Assembly (NCBI GenBank): GCA_038230975.1
Contig: JBBRMF010000145.1
Location: 1 to 13,000, forward strand
DNA from: JANXVV01 sp038230975
GTDB lineage: Bacteria; Planctomycetota; Phycisphaerae; Tepidisphaerales; Tepidisphaeraceae
Length of the DNA stretch: 13,000 bases
Direction: 5' to 3'
Both the position numbers and the translations under genes were made by a program. The notes beneath the pieces are model-generated. The model worked only from the letters and a program-made list of their open reading frames with translations, had not been told where the DNA came from and did no database searches. Shown one piece after another: positions 1-7,162 of this stretch (position 1 is the stretch's first letter; each line of letters starts with the position of its first letter).

Positions 1-110
1 CCCTCTCCCGGTACTCCGGGGGAGGGTTGGGGTGGGGGAAATCCGCTGAACCACGTCAATTTATCGAAAAAGACCCCCACCCTTCCCTCCCCCGGAGTAC
101 CAGGAGAGGG
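1..110. repeat. Inverted pair of GC-rich hairpin repeats (intergenic)
   Basis: Two copies of a roughly 38-base repeat face each other. The left copy is at 1-38 and the right copy, inverted, at 74-110; they match apart from a few substitutions and one single-base indel. Each copy can also fold alone. On the left, bases 1-9 pair with 18-26 (nine pairs, one of them G-U) around the 8-base loop GGTACTCC at 10-17. On the right, 85-93 and 102-110 flank the reverse-complement loop GGAGTACC at 94-101, with two mismatches in the stem. A G-rich tail (27-38; complement 74-84) follows each hairpin. The left copy begins at base 1, so it may continue outside the window. The form resembles dispersed REP-like intergenic repeats. 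A transcription terminator for an unseen upstream gene is possible, but there is no T tract. Confidence 0.85.
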
Positions 111-230
111 GATAATACCCGCCGATCTTGTCACGCACCCGAACTGGATTTCTCTCATCTGTAATTGTCGAGTGATATACGATCCGGCGGAATTAGTTCA
201 CAGTTGCATGACTTGAGCGTATTCAACGTC

Positions 231-3200
231 ATGGCGGCACGCGTGAGATTCATACTTGTGATTATGGCGGTATGCGTAAATGTGCTGGTCGTATCCGCGC
301 AAGATAAGGCTCCTGCAACTCAGCCTGCGATCGATCTGACTCACCGAGCGATGACAGTGCTTCGGAACAACTGTTATTCCTGTCACAATCCGGAAAAGAA
401 AAAAGGCGGGCTGTCGTTTTCATCAAGGCAAGACGCGATTGCGGGTGGGGATGAGGGCGAAGCACTCTTTCCTGGCCAGGCGTCTAAAAGCCCGCTCGCC
501 AATGCGCTCTCGACCGATGCTGACCCGCACATGCCGCCCAAACGTCAACTGTCTCCGGACGAGATGAAGGTCGTGCGCGATTGGATTGACGCAGGTGCCG
601 CCTGGGATTCAAAGGTGATGCTCGAGCCGCAGATCGCTTTGGTTCCCACGACCCGCCCTGTCACACTTCAACCATTGCCTGATGGTTATCATCCCGTGTT
701 GGCTCTTGCACTTTCGACCGACCAGACTCGTCTTGCCATCGCTCGCGGCGACAGAATCCTGATGTACGACCTGTCGAAAAAAGAGCGACCCATCTTCTTT
801 GAAACAAGCACGCCCCATGAGGTGATCTACTCGCTGGCATGGACCAGCGACGGAAAAATGTTAGCTATCGGCGGGTTTCGCAAAGTGAGGCTGTGGGATC
901 TCAAAGCGGGAGCACCCGTTCAAACCTTTGGCGGCTTCGCAGGCCGCGTGATGGCGATTGCGTTTACACCCGACAATCTTACGTTGCTGGCGGGTGAGGG
1001 TGAGCCGGCGTTTCCGGGAATCATTCGAGCTTGGAGCGTAAAGGATGCGAAGTCGCTTCAATCCTGGACAGCCCATTCGGATGCGATCTTCTCAATGACG
1101 ATGGGGTCCGATGGCATTCTTTATACCGCGAGTGCCGACAAATTAGTCAAAGGCTGGAAACTGCCCGAGGGCACAGAAATCGCCAAATTTGAAGGGCACA
1201 CAGGTCCGGTGATGGCGGTTGCATTGAGCCCCGACGGTAAGCGATTGGCCTCAGGCGGAGCGGATAAAGAGATCAAAATCTGGGATCGCAAAACTTATGA
1301 GCAGACCACATCGCTGTTGACGAATCCTGCGGGTATCACGAGTCTTGGATGGGTCAGCGACAAACTCATACTGTCCGCCGCTGAAGATGGCGTGGCTCGA
1401 TTTTCTTCTGTTGAGAATAAGGAACGCGCGGAGAAAACGTTTTCGATCGCCGGGGACGTACTTTATTCGGCAGTCGTTGCACGGGATGGAATGGTCTACG
1501 GGGGTTGCCACGATGGATCTGTTTTGGCGTGGTCGTCCACGAGCGATAAACCAGTCGAAAAACTTGCGCTGAACATGCCGGCCGCCCGTGAAAAATTGGC
1601 GGCGACTCATTCTGCTCCAATCAGTTTCGCAAATGACATTATGCCCGCCCTGAGCCGCGCTGGTTGCAATGCAGGTGCGTGTCATGCCAAGCCGCTGGGG
1701 CAGGCGGGTTTCAAGCTGTCGGTGTTCGCCTACGATCCCAAATCCGATTTTGTGGCGATTGTGAAAAGCGCCCATGGGCGGCGTCTTTTTCCGGCTGCTC
1801 CGGAAGAGAGCCTTCTACTAAAGAAGCCAACGCTCGATGTAAAACATGGCGGAGGCAAGCGATTGGACAAGGATTCAGATGTCTATCGATTGCTGGTGCG
1901 GTGGATCGGCCAGGGAATGCCCTATGCTCAGCCGGGTGAACCAGTACTCGTGGCGGTCGATGTCACACCAAAGCAGGGTCGATATCCGCATGGAGCGAAG
2001 CAATTGCTGCGATTGATTGCTCGGTATTCTGACGGCTCCAATCGCGATGTGACGACTTTGGCCGACTTCGCCAGCAACGATAAGGAAATTGCGAAAGTCA
2101 GCGAGGAGGGCGTTGTGCATGTCGGTTCCGTGACGGGCGAAACGGCAATCGTCGCGCGGTTCATGGGGCGGGTGGACGTCACGCGAATCATCATTCCGGC
2201 CGAGCATATACTGGCTGAATCGCAGTATTCGGCGTTGCCGGTGAATAACTTCATCGATCCGCTGGTTTACGACCGCCTGAAGAGTTTGGGGATTCTGCCT
2301 TCTGCTGAATGTACGGATGCCGAGTTTCTGCGTCGCGCTTCACTCGATGTCATAGGGGTGTTACCGACACCGGCCCAGGCGGCGGATTACCTGGCCAGCC
2401 ATGACCCGAAAATGCGCACAAAGCTCATTGATCGGTTGCTTGCCGATTCTCGTTACGGCGACTGCTGGGCCAACAAGTGGGCCGATCTGTTGCGGCCGAA
2501 TCCGTATCGCGTGGGTGTGAAGAGTGTCTATATTTTCGATCAATGGCTGCGTGATAGTTTCCGTCGAAACAAACCCTACGATCAGTTCGCGCGCGAGATA
2601 CTGCTGGCACAGGGCAACACGCACCGCGATGGCCCGGTGGTGATCTACCGCGATCGCCGTGAACCAGCCGATTTAACGACACTTTTCAGCCAGGTGTTTT
2701 TGGGTGTTCGATTGGAATGCGCGAAGTGCCATCATCATCCCAACGAAAAGTGGAGCCAGGATGATTTCTACCAGTTGGCCGCTTTCTTTGGTCCGATCAA
2801 GCGGAAGGGACAGGGAATTTCCGCGCCGATCTCCGGTGAGGCGGAATATGTCTGGTTCGCTCCCGGTGGGGACGTCAAACATCCGGTCACCGGTGAAGTG
2901 ATGCACGCACGCGCACCGGATTCGCCGGCGATGGAGATCAAAGAATCTCGTGACCCGCGCGAGGTGTTCGCAGAGTGGATGACCCGGCCGGAGAATCCAT
3001 TTTTTGCCAAAGCACTTGTCAATCGCGTTTGGGCTGAACTGATGGGGCGCGGCATTGTTACGCCGGTCGATGACATGCGCGTTTCTAATCCGGCAACCAA
3101 TGAACCACTTCTTGAGGCGCTGGCCAAAGACTTCGTCACAAACGGCCACGACATCAAGCATTTGATCCGGACGATTTTGCAATCGCGCGCTTATCAAGCA

Positions 3201-3728
3201 AGTTCTTTAACGAACGAGACGAACGTACGCGACACGAAAAATTTTTCGCGCTGGTATCGCCGCCGTCCATCAGCTGAGGCGATGCTGGATGCGGTAACGG
3301 CTGTCACCGGAGTGTCGGAACCACTGCCTGGTCTTGCTCCCGGCGGTCGTGCCATGCAGGTCTGGAACAATCGGCTGGAATCGGATTTTCTGGATGCGTT
3401 CAACCGCCCCAATTCCAGTGCCGATCCGCCGTGTGAACGGGATCGTGATGGGACGATCGTGCAGGCGTTGCATCTGATGAACTCCACGCGCTTGATGACG
3501 AGAATAGCGGATCCGACGGGTCGTGCCGCCGCCTTGGCGGCAAGCCCGCGATCGCCGGAGAGAATCGTGATCGACCTGTACCTCTCGACTTATTCGCGAT
3601 ACCCGACGGCCGATGAACGCCAACTGGCACTCGGCGCATTTAAGGTTCAAGGCGCGACGCGTCAGACGGCAACCGAAGATCTTTTGTGGGCGCTGCTCAA
3701 TTCAGCGGAATTTGTGTTCAATCACTGA
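231..3728 (+). CDS. Exported planctomycete cytochrome-like protein: PSCyt1, WD40 propeller, Big_2-like, DUF1549 and DUF1553
   Basis: The product is a large (1165 aa) exported protein of unknown reaction. Using the ATG at 231, a hydrophobic signal peptide occupies about residues 5-24, ending near VSAQ. A PSCyt1-type cytochrome region (about 38-125) carries CYSCH at 48-52 and a later MPPK. Seven WD40-like repeats follow (about 153-436), several ending in WDL, WDR or similar, enough for one seven-bladed propeller. A second heme-like motif, CNAGACH (479-485), has CX4CH spacing. A Big_2/Ig-like stretch lies at about 574-655, DUF1549 (PSCyt2) at about 673-855 with CAKCH at 830-834, and DUF1553 (PSD1) from about 911 to the end. 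An in-frame TTG at 165 would add 22 residues ahead of the signal peptide, so the ATG is preferred, although no strong Shine-Dalgarno is visible at either. The gene is first in a three-gene plus-strand module, 67 bases before a DUF1501 gene. Heme attachment is inferred from the motifs. Family assignment is firm; substrate and partner are unknown. Confidence 0.93.
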   Translation: MAARVRFILVIMAVCVNVLVVSAQDKAPATQPAIDLTHRAMTVLRNNCYSCHNPEKKKGGLSFSSRQDAIAGGDEGEALFPGQASKSPLANALSTDADPHMPPKRQLSPDEMKVVRDWIDAGAAWDSKVMLEPQIALVPTTRPVTLQPLPDGYHPVLALALSTDQTRLAIARGDRILMYDLSKKERPIFFETSTPHEVIYSLAWTSDGKMLAIGGFRKVRLWDLKAGAPVQTFGGFAGRVMAIAFTPDNLTLLAGEGEPAFPGIIRAWSVKDAKSLQSWTAHSDAIFSMTMGSDGILYTASADKLVKGWKLPEGTEIAKFEGHTGPVMAVALSPDGKRLASGGADKEIKIWDRKTYEQTTSLLTNPAGITSLGWVSDKLILSAAEDGVARFSSVENKERAEKTFSIAGDVLYSAVVARDGMVYGGCHDGSVLAWSSTSDKPVEKLALNMPAAREKLAATHSAPISFANDIMPALSRAGCNAGACHAKPLGQAGFKLSVFAYDPKSDFVAIVKSAHGRRLFPAAPEESLLLKKPTLDVKHGGGKRLDKDSDVYRLLVRWIGQGMPYAQPGEPVLVAVDVTPKQGRYPHGAKQLLRLIARYSDGSNRDVTTLADFASNDKEIAKVSEEGVVHVGSVTGETAIVARFMGRVDVTRIIIPAEHILAESQYSALPVNNFIDPLVYDRLKSLGILPSAECTDAEFLRRASLDVIGVLPTPAQAADYLASHDPKMRTKLIDRLLADSRYGDCWANKWADLLRPNPYRVGVKSVYIFDQWLRDSFRRNKPYDQFAREILLAQGNTHRDGPVVIYRDRREPADLTTLFSQVFLGVRLECAKCHHHPNEKWSQDDFYQLAAFFGPIKRKGQGISAPISGEAEYVWFAPGGDVKHPVTGEVMHARAPDSPAMEIKESRDPREVFAEWMTRPENPFFAKALVNRVWAELMGRGIVTPVDDMRVSNPATNEPLLEALAKDFVTNGHDIKHLIRTILQSRAYQASSLTNETNVRDTKNFSRWYRRRPSAEAMLDAVTAVTGVSEPLPGLAPGGRAMQVWNNRLESDFLDAFNRPNSSADPPCERDRDGTIVQALHLMNSTRLMTRIADPTGRAAALAASPRSPERIVIDLYLSTYSRYPTADERQLALGAFKVQGATRQTATEDLLWALLNSAEFVFNH

Positions 3729-3785
3729 ATCTTTTTTCAACAAACCCATGCGATCTGCCTAATGCTGAATGGAAGATTGGCGTAC

Positions 3786-3790
3786 AGGAG
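3786..3790 (+). promoter_or_regulatory. Shine-Dalgarno AGGAG deciding the DUF1501 start
   Basis: AGGAG lies five bases before the ATG at 3796. An in-frame ATG at 3769 lacks a comparable site and would put nine extra residues ahead of the twin-arginine signal. The 3796 start is therefore preferred. Confidence 0.7.
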
Positions 3791-3795
3791 CGAAC

Positions 3796-5139
3796 ATGTC
3801 TGAACCGACTCGCAATTGCCAGGGCACACCGCGGCGAGATTTCCTGCAACTTGGAGTCGGCGCGCTGTTCGGCCTGAGCTTCGTTGATTTGTTGCGGCAA
3901 CGCGCAAGCGCCGCGGTGGCCGCCCAGTCGAAGGGGAGTAATAGTCCAAAGAACGTGAACTGTATCCTCATCTGGCTAGACGGTGGGCCGAGCCATTTCG
4001 AGTCATTCGACCCCAAGCCCAATGCCCCTGTTGATGTGCGCGGGGAACTGAAGTCCATTCCGACGGCGATACCAGGCGTGCATTTTTCGGAAGCCATTCC
4101 GAAGCTGGCCAAGATTGCCGACAAATTCACCGTGATTCGTTCCGTGTGTCATAAGGATCCCAACCATGGCGGCGGGAACCACTACATGATGACCGGCGCG
4201 CCCACGCCAGTGCCGGTGGGATGTGGTGCGTTTGTCACGTTTCATCCATCTTTTGGATCGGTGGTCTCCTGGAAGCGCGGGATCCGGAACGGGCTGCCGG
4301 GTTACATGACAACTCCTGAAATGACACGGTCGGGCGGGCCGAACTTTCTGGGGGCGCGTCACGCTCCGTTTGTCATTAAAGGTTATCCGAATAGCAAAGA
4401 CTTTCGCGTTCGCGACGTCGTGCTTCCGCCGCAAATTGCCGCCGGACGTGAGATGAGCCGTCAGGAACTTCGCCGATCGCTCGATCGCCTGGCGAGGATT
4501 GGGGATTTGGCCGAGGACCCGGCGGTCAGTTTCGATGGCAATTATCAGCAGGCCATGAGCCTCGTCACTTCGCCTCAGGCCCAGGCGGCGTTTGATATGT
4601 CGAAAGAACCCGATGCGGTGCGCGATCAATATGGCCGCAACGATTTGGGGCAGAGGCTGTTGCTCTGCCGTCGACTGGTTGAAGTGGGGGTTTCATTCGT
4701 CACTTGCTATACCGGTGGGTGGGATCACCACAAGACGATATTCACGAGTTTTAAGGGGCCACAGGTGGGCGGTCTGGATCAAGGTGTGTCGGCGCTCATC
4801 ACCGATCTCGATCAGCGTGGTTTGCTTGATTCAACGCTGGTTTTGTGCCTCGGTGAATTTGGGCGCACTCCCAAGGTGAATAAAGATGCCGGGCGCGATC
4901 ATTGGCCGCATGCGATGTCGATTCTCGCCGCCGGCGCTGGAATACCGCGTGGGCAGATCATCGGTGCCACGGATGCCAATGGGTATTACGCTTCGGACAA
5001 CGTTCATTCTCCAGAGGACTTTGCCGCCTCGCTGTATTTAAAAATGGGCATCGATCCCACGGAGCATCTGCACACGAATACCGGGCGACCGATTCAGTTG
5101 GTGACCGGCGGACAACCGATCAAGGAACTTTTCTCTTGA
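3796..5139 (+). CDS. DUF1501 family protein with Tat signal (sulfatase/alkaline phosphatase superfamily), module A
   Basis: The product is a 447-residue protein of the DUF1501 family, which shares the alkaline phosphatase/sulfatase fold. Its reaction is not established. The N terminus reads TPRRDFLQLG (RR at 13-14) followed by a hydrophobic stretch to about residue 40, a typical twin-arginine signal implying export after folding. Conserved blocks are WLDGGPSH at 60-67, GGWDHHK at 307-313, LGEFGRTP at 352-359 and GRDHW at 366-370. The Asp/His-rich blocks are the likely metal-binding positions by analogy with the superfamily. It follows the DUF1549/DUF1553 gene by 67 bases, and the next gene starts about 17 bases after its stop, so the three are probably co-transcribed. 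The start was chosen from the AGGAG at 3786-3790. Length and motifs look complete. Confidence 0.93.
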   Translation: MSEPTRNCQGTPRRDFLQLGVGALFGLSFVDLLRQRASAAVAAQSKGSNSPKNVNCILIWLDGGPSHFESFDPKPNAPVDVRGELKSIPTAIPGVHFSEAIPKLAKIADKFTVIRSVCHKDPNHGGGNHYMMTGAPTPVPVGCGAFVTFHPSFGSVVSWKRGIRNGLPGYMTTPEMTRSGGPNFLGARHAPFVIKGYPNSKDFRVRDVVLPPQIAAGREMSRQELRRSLDRLARIGDLAEDPAVSFDGNYQQAMSLVTSPQAQAAFDMSKEPDAVRDQYGRNDLGQRLLLCRRLVEVGVSFVTCYTGGWDHHKTIFTSFKGPQVGGLDQGVSALITDLDQRGLLDSTLVLCLGEFGRTPKVNKDAGRDHWPHAMSILAAGAGIPRGQIIGATDANGYYASDNVHSPEDFAASLYLKMGIDPTEHLHTNTGRPIQLVTGGQPIKELFS

Positions 5140-5156
5140 GGCTATGGCTGTATCTA

Positions 5157-6869
5157 ATGAGATATCGATACGCCGCGCTGCTGAGCGCGATATCACTCGC
5201 ATTCAATGCTCTCGCCCAGGCGGCACCTCCGGTACTCGACTATCTGTTTCCCGCCGGCGGGCAGCGCGGAACCAGCGTGGTGGTGACCGCTGCCGGAAAG
5301 TTTGATTCATGGCCGGTGCAGGGGTGGGTTGATTCCACTGCGATTCACTTAAAGGCGGCCAAGGAGAAGGGCGCCCTCGCCATTCAGATTGATCCCACTG
5401 CCACGGTTGGCCCGCATTTGTTGCGGTTGTACACTGAGGATGGCGCGTCCGCGCTTCGGTGCTTTGTGATCGGGGATTCGCTGGAAGCTCTTGAAATCGA
5501 GCCGAATGATGAGCTTCGCGCGGCGCAGACGATTTCCAAATTGCCGGTCACGATCAACGGCCAACTCGACAAGTCCGGCGACGTGGATTGTTACGCTCTT
5601 AAGTTGGAAAAGGGGACATGCCTGGTCGCAAGCTTGCAGGGACGGCGACTTGGCTCGTCGATGGACCCGATGTTGCATTTGCTCGATCCCGACGGAATTG
5701 AATGCGCGTTTGCGCACGATGGACTTGGGCTTGATCCCTTACTCAGTTACCGCGTCGAGAAACCGGGTCGCTACGTGGTTCGGGTTTCGGCGTTTTCATT
5801 TCCACCTGCCGCCGATGTGAAGTTGGCAGGTGGGAAGGGTGATCTGTACCGGCTCCACCTGACGACTGGTCCGGCCGCGAGATTCTGCTTACCTTCAGGG
5901 ATTAGCAGAAAGGAGAAATCCCAACTGCATCTACAGGGTTGGAACATTCCGCCGACAGGAGCGGGCAGTGAGGTGACTTTCGATCCGAACTCGATTACCG
6001 GACTGGAAACCTTCATCAATATTCCAACCCCTGGTGGAGATGGATGGCTGCGCGCCGAAGTAGGCGACGGGCCGGAATGGCTCGATCAGGAAGCGAGAAA
6101 AGAAGGCGTGATTCTTCCAGTACCGATCAATATTACGGGTCGGATTCAATCAGCGGGTGAAGTGCATCGTTTCAAAATAGCCCTGAAAAAAGACGAACAA
6201 GTGCGATTCATCGTTCGCACTGGGATATTGAATTCGCCGCTTGACGCATTGCTGCATGTGGAGAATCGCGACGGAAAGGTTGTAGCCACTGCAAACGCGG
6301 GCGGCATATCACAGGATGTGACTCAGGATTGGACCGCGGGTGCTGACGGGGATTTTTATCTAACGCTGTCCGACCTCTTTGGAAAAGGCGCCTTGGATGC
6401 GATGTATCGACTGGAGATTAAACATCCGAGCCCGACGGTGACGGCTACGATTGATACGCACGCCATTCGGTTGGTGCCTGGGAAGTCGGCCACCGTCAAA
6501 CTGAACGTCAGTCGAAAAGATGGACATTCCGCAGGGCTCATCGCCGTGGCGACAGGGCTGCCCAAGGGAGTCACCGCGACCAGCGCTGAAGTTCCACCCA
6601 AGGGCGGAGAGATTGCGATCGCTCTGACCGCGGCCGCCGATGCGGCACCGGCGAACGATGTGGTGCATTTCATGATCCTGGGGACCGACGTGAAGCATCC
6701 TGAAGTTCATTCGGTGCCGTACCTCTTGCGTCAGGAGAAAGACGTTATCCAGGAATGGGTGGATCAAACAGATGCCGCCTGGCTTACGGTGGTTCCTATC
6801 CCACCGGCAACGAAACCGTCGACAATGCCGACAATGCCGACAACCAAGCCAGCCGCCAATCCAAAGTAG
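5157..6869 (+). CDS. Exported protein with two PPC-like (pre-peptidase C-terminal) domains
   Basis: The product is a 570-residue protein with an N-terminal signal peptide (about 6-22, ending ALAQAA). The segment at 24-110 begins with a proline-rich PPVLDYLFPAGGQRG motif and is probably an Ig/beta-sandwich domain. A PPC-like domain spans about 112-235, opening with EIEPNDE and containing GDVDCYALKL and GRYVVRVSA. A second PPC-like domain spans about 318-425, with GEVHRFKIALKKDEQVRF and GDFYLTLSD. A beta-rich region follows, then a Pro/Thr/Lys tail (545-570) with a short TMP repeat. No catalytic motif is evident, so a binding or scaffold role in the envelope is inferred. The ATG is 17 bases after the DUF1501 stop. 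An in-frame TTG at 5136, overlapping that stop as TTGA, would add seven residues (MRLWLYL) and is a plausible coupled start. Such genes often sit beside DUF1549/DUF1501 pairs in planctomycetes. Confidence 0.87.
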   Translation: MRYRYAALLSAISLAFNALAQAAPPVLDYLFPAGGQRGTSVVVTAAGKFDSWPVQGWVDSTAIHLKAAKEKGALAIQIDPTATVGPHLLRLYTEDGASALRCFVIGDSLEALEIEPNDELRAAQTISKLPVTINGQLDKSGDVDCYALKLEKGTCLVASLQGRRLGSSMDPMLHLLDPDGIECAFAHDGLGLDPLLSYRVEKPGRYVVRVSAFSFPPAADVKLAGGKGDLYRLHLTTGPAARFCLPSGISRKEKSQLHLQGWNIPPTGAGSEVTFDPNSITGLETFINIPTPGGDGWLRAEVGDGPEWLDQEARKEGVILPVPINITGRIQSAGEVHRFKIALKKDEQVRFIVRTGILNSPLDALLHVENRDGKVVATANAGGISQDVTQDWTAGADGDFYLTLSDLFGKGALDAMYRLEIKHPSPTVTATIDTHAIRLVPGKSATVKLNVSRKDGHSAGLIAVATGLPKGVTATSAEVPPKGGEIAIALTAAADAAPANDVVHFMILGTDVKHPEVHSVPYLLRQEKDVIQEWVDQTDAAWLTVVPIPPATKPSTMPTMPTTKPAANPK

Positions 6870-7162
6870 ATTGGCTAGCCTTCGCAACCCTTAGGGCATT
6901 TTTCAGGTTGCTAGGTTGCCCGATGTCGGGTGCCACGGGTCGCGGTACTCCGAGACCCGTGGCACCGGCCCGCCGAAACGCACAGGTCTCGGAGTACCGC
7001 GACCCGTGGCACCGAGTGATGTCGTTACACCAAATTGCGAAACGCTCTAGTATTTTCACGTGGGGCACTGCGAGGCTGTTGTAGAAGCCGCAAACAACTG
7101 TTCTGCGTCGAACTCTCACCGTCGAACAGGAAGCGTCAAAAAAGAGCCTCTGGCAACAAGCT
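6870..7162. other. Intergenic region between convergent modules
   Basis: The stop codons of the two convergent modules face each other across 293 bases. The region contains a 29-base perfect inverted repeat (6929-7013), annotated separately. A GCAACC/GGTTGC pair of 6-base arms lies just before it (about 6895-6920), and a CTGTTC/GAACAG pair lies at about 7098-7130. A run of six A on the plus strand at about 7138-7143 reads as a T run for minus-strand transcripts leaving module B, but the stem ahead of it is weak. I see no convincing gene here. Confidence 0.6.
6929..7013. repeat. Perfect 29-base inverted repeat with a nested hairpin
   Basis: Bases 6929-6957 and 6985-7013 are exact reverse complements over 29 bases, separated by 27 bases. 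The left unit also folds by itself: GGTGCCACGGGTC (6929-6941) pairs perfectly with GACCCGTGGCACC (6954-6966) around a 12-base loop containing GGTACTCC. The right unit repeats the loop (as GGAGTACC) and only one of the short stem arms, so it looks like a partial inverted second copy. It lies between convergent genes, where it could act as a bidirectional transcription barrier, although no T tract follows. An intergenic REP-like dispersed element is the other explanation, and both could be true. Confidence 0.88.

Noticed and set aside
1..110. CRISPR array or insertion sequence end
   Set aside because: Only two inverted copies exist, with no regular spacers, no transposase gene and no target-site duplication.
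165..230. TTG start adding 22 residues to the first module A gene
   Set aside because: The extension is polar and would sit ahead of a complete signal peptide. The ATG at 231 gives the expected exported N terminus.
4003..4629. Minus-strand open frame of 208 codons
   Set aside because: It is antisense to the DUF1501 gene, has no family motifs, and is rich in His and Arg as expected for an out-of-frame reading.
4902..5156. Upstream extension of the PPC protein frame
   Set aside because: The extension overlaps the end of the DUF1501 gene by over 230 bases and reads as Arg/His-rich shadow sequence. The signal peptide begins at the ATG at 5157.
6820..6866. ACAATGCCG tandem repeat at the end of the PPC gene
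   Set aside because: There are only two exact copies inside a low-complexity Pro/Thr tail. This is not enough to call a functional repeat.
7090..7162. Rho-independent terminator for module B
   Set aside because: There is a T run on the minus strand at about 7143-7138, but the stem ahead of it is only three or four pairs with an unusable loop.
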